NCBI GenBank assembly: GCA_027317045.1
Contig: DAHVFI010000365.1
Coordinates: 1 to 6,761, forward strand
From: Gammaproteobacteria bacterium
GTDB lineage: Bacteria; Pseudomonadota; Gammaproteobacteria; Natronospirales; REEB76
DNA: 6,761 bases
Direction: 5' to 3'
Both the position numbers and the translations under genes were made by a program. This document shows positions 6,114 to 6,761 of the stretch, piece by piece. The notes below the pieces were generated by a model. The model was not told where the DNA came from. It worked only from the letters and a program-made list of their open reading frames with translations, and searched no databases. Each line of letters opens with the position of its first letter. Position 1 is the first letter of the stretch.

Positions 6114-6344
6114 TCAAGACACTTTAATCTGAATCCGCTTCATGCGGCCGGTGGCACCGCTTTTGATGGAAACCGCGGATTTGGGGCACGCGAAGCGCTG
6201 CGCGACCAGTGCGATCAGTTCTTCATTGGCCTTGCCATCCACCGGCGGTGATTTCAGCTGTGCCAGCCACACGCCGTCAGCATCCGGCTCTTCGAGTGCA
6301 CTGACGCGCGCCCTGGGCTTGACCTTGACCCGGATGGTTTTCAT
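6114..6344 (-). CDS. yggU: DUF167/YggU family protein
   Basis: This 76-aa protein has the typical DUF167 pattern: RVKVKPRARVS near the N-terminus, LKSPPVDGKANEELIALVA (30-48), and the C-terminal VSIKSGATGRMKRIQI. The family is widespread, small and cytoplasmic; structures are known but its cellular role is not settled. Length is normal. Its ATG overlaps the stop of the upstream VOC gene (ATGA, 6341-6344), with AGGAG (6349-6353) 4 nt before it, so translation is probably coupled. In many proteobacteria yggU follows yggT; here it follows a VOC gene instead. Confidence 0.9.
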   Translation of the reverse strand: MKTIRVKVKPRARVSALEEPDADGVWLAQLKSPPVDGKANEELIALVAQRFACPKSAVSIKSGATGRMKRIQIKVS

Positions 6345-6743
6345 AGTGCTCCTGCTGCGTTCAAATTAACCTGCGATCGCGGCTGGCGCTTTTCCTCCAT
6401 GAGAACCACCCGATTGCCGTCCGGGTCACGCAGAAAACCGATCCACAATTCGTGGTCGGGTAACTTCGCCGTCCGCTGCGGCGTGCGCTCGTTGACCGCT
6501 CCCTTCCTGACCAGGGCGGCGTGAGCCGCGACCACGTCGCTGACCTTGAAATAAAGGATGGAATTGGCGCCTGCCACCCTGGATCCCCGGGGGCGTGGAA
6601 AGCATGATGCGCACCGGGTCGGCGGACAGGAAAGCCAGATTGGGATTGGGGTTGAACAGGAATTTCAAACCCAGCAGGTCGCGGAAAAAAGGCAGCACTT
6701 TTGAAACCTCGCTGACGGTGATGGCGATCTGGCCGATTTCCAT
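6341..6743 (-). pseudogene. VOC family protein, interrupted by a +1 frameshift
   Basis: The N-terminal part, from ATG at 6741-6743 (EIGQIAITVSEVSKVLPFF, LLGLKF, ending STPPG), and the C-terminal part (GANSILYFKVSDVV, HELWIGFLRDPDGNRVVLMEE) together make one ordinary VOC domain but lie in different frames. Removing one base from the C/G run at 6585-6593 joins them as STPPGSRVAGANSILYF, giving about 133 aa, a normal length. The C-terminal frame ends in the ATGA overlap with yggU, which supports it as the genuine frame. Possibilities are a real inactivating mutation, a sequencing error in the homopolymer run, or, less likely, slippage at the proline codons. As read, translation would leave the VOC frame at the run and stop at 6426 with an unrelated tail. 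Another VOC gene with little sequence similarity lies at 5600-5971. The substrate is unknown. Confidence 0.85.
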
Positions 6744-6761
6744 GATTTGGCTCTTCTCAAT

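Noticed and set aside
6581..6591. GGATCCCCGGG, identical to part of common plasmid polylinkers
   Set aside because: Sequence on both sides is native VOC coding sequence and the polylinker does not continue. The match is explained by codons of the gene.

Overview
The window looks like chromosomal DNA of a proteobacterium, most likely a gammaproteobacterium. The clearest marker is a full-length ParE (topoisomerase IV subunit B) of about the E. coli length, and the gene density, GC-rich coding sequence and small accessory proteins fit. I cannot name the genus.

Layout. Positions 1-1656 (+) hold three genes: the 3' part of a CCG-domain iron-sulfur protein (GlpC/HdrB-like), a short EncFtn-type ferritin-like protein of 96 aa, and a DUF3501 protein. 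This looks like an iron or redox-stress module. The EncFtn-like protein keeps all the known ferroxidase residues but has no encapsulin-targeting tail, and no encapsulin gene is visible. Positions 1750-3636 (+) hold parE with every expected ATPase, TOPRIM and core motif. Positions 3637-3938 are non-coding apart from a plausible promoter for the next gene. Positions 3939-4481 (+) encode a small membrane di-iron fatty acid hydroxylase/sterol desaturase family protein.

From 4482 onward the DNA is more mosaic, in places visibly richer in A+T, and its genes are on the minus strand. mddA-like (4725-5456) encodes a probable methanethiol S-methyltransferase, which makes dimethyl sulfide. It has a good sigma-70 promoter with a TGAAC-N5-GTTCA inverted repeat over the predicted start site. 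Upstream of it lies a VOC (glyoxalase/dioxygenase fold) gene (5600-5971). Next come a YggU/DUF167 gene (6114-6344) and a second VOC gene (6341-6743), which overlap by ATGA; the second VOC gene is broken by one extra base in a C/G run.

Most notable structure: the last 21 codons and 15 nt of 3' flank of the first VOC gene occur again, about 94% identical and in the same orientation, at 4573-4655 on the far side of mddA. The mddA unit is therefore bracketed by direct repeats of about 82 bp. The extra copy is a decayed remnant. All four of its substitutions are synonymous, so it derives from a once-functional paralogue. A long, nearly perfect hairpin (4662-4693) lies directly against its broken end. 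Together these suggest that mddA sits in a rearranged, possibly acquired segment.
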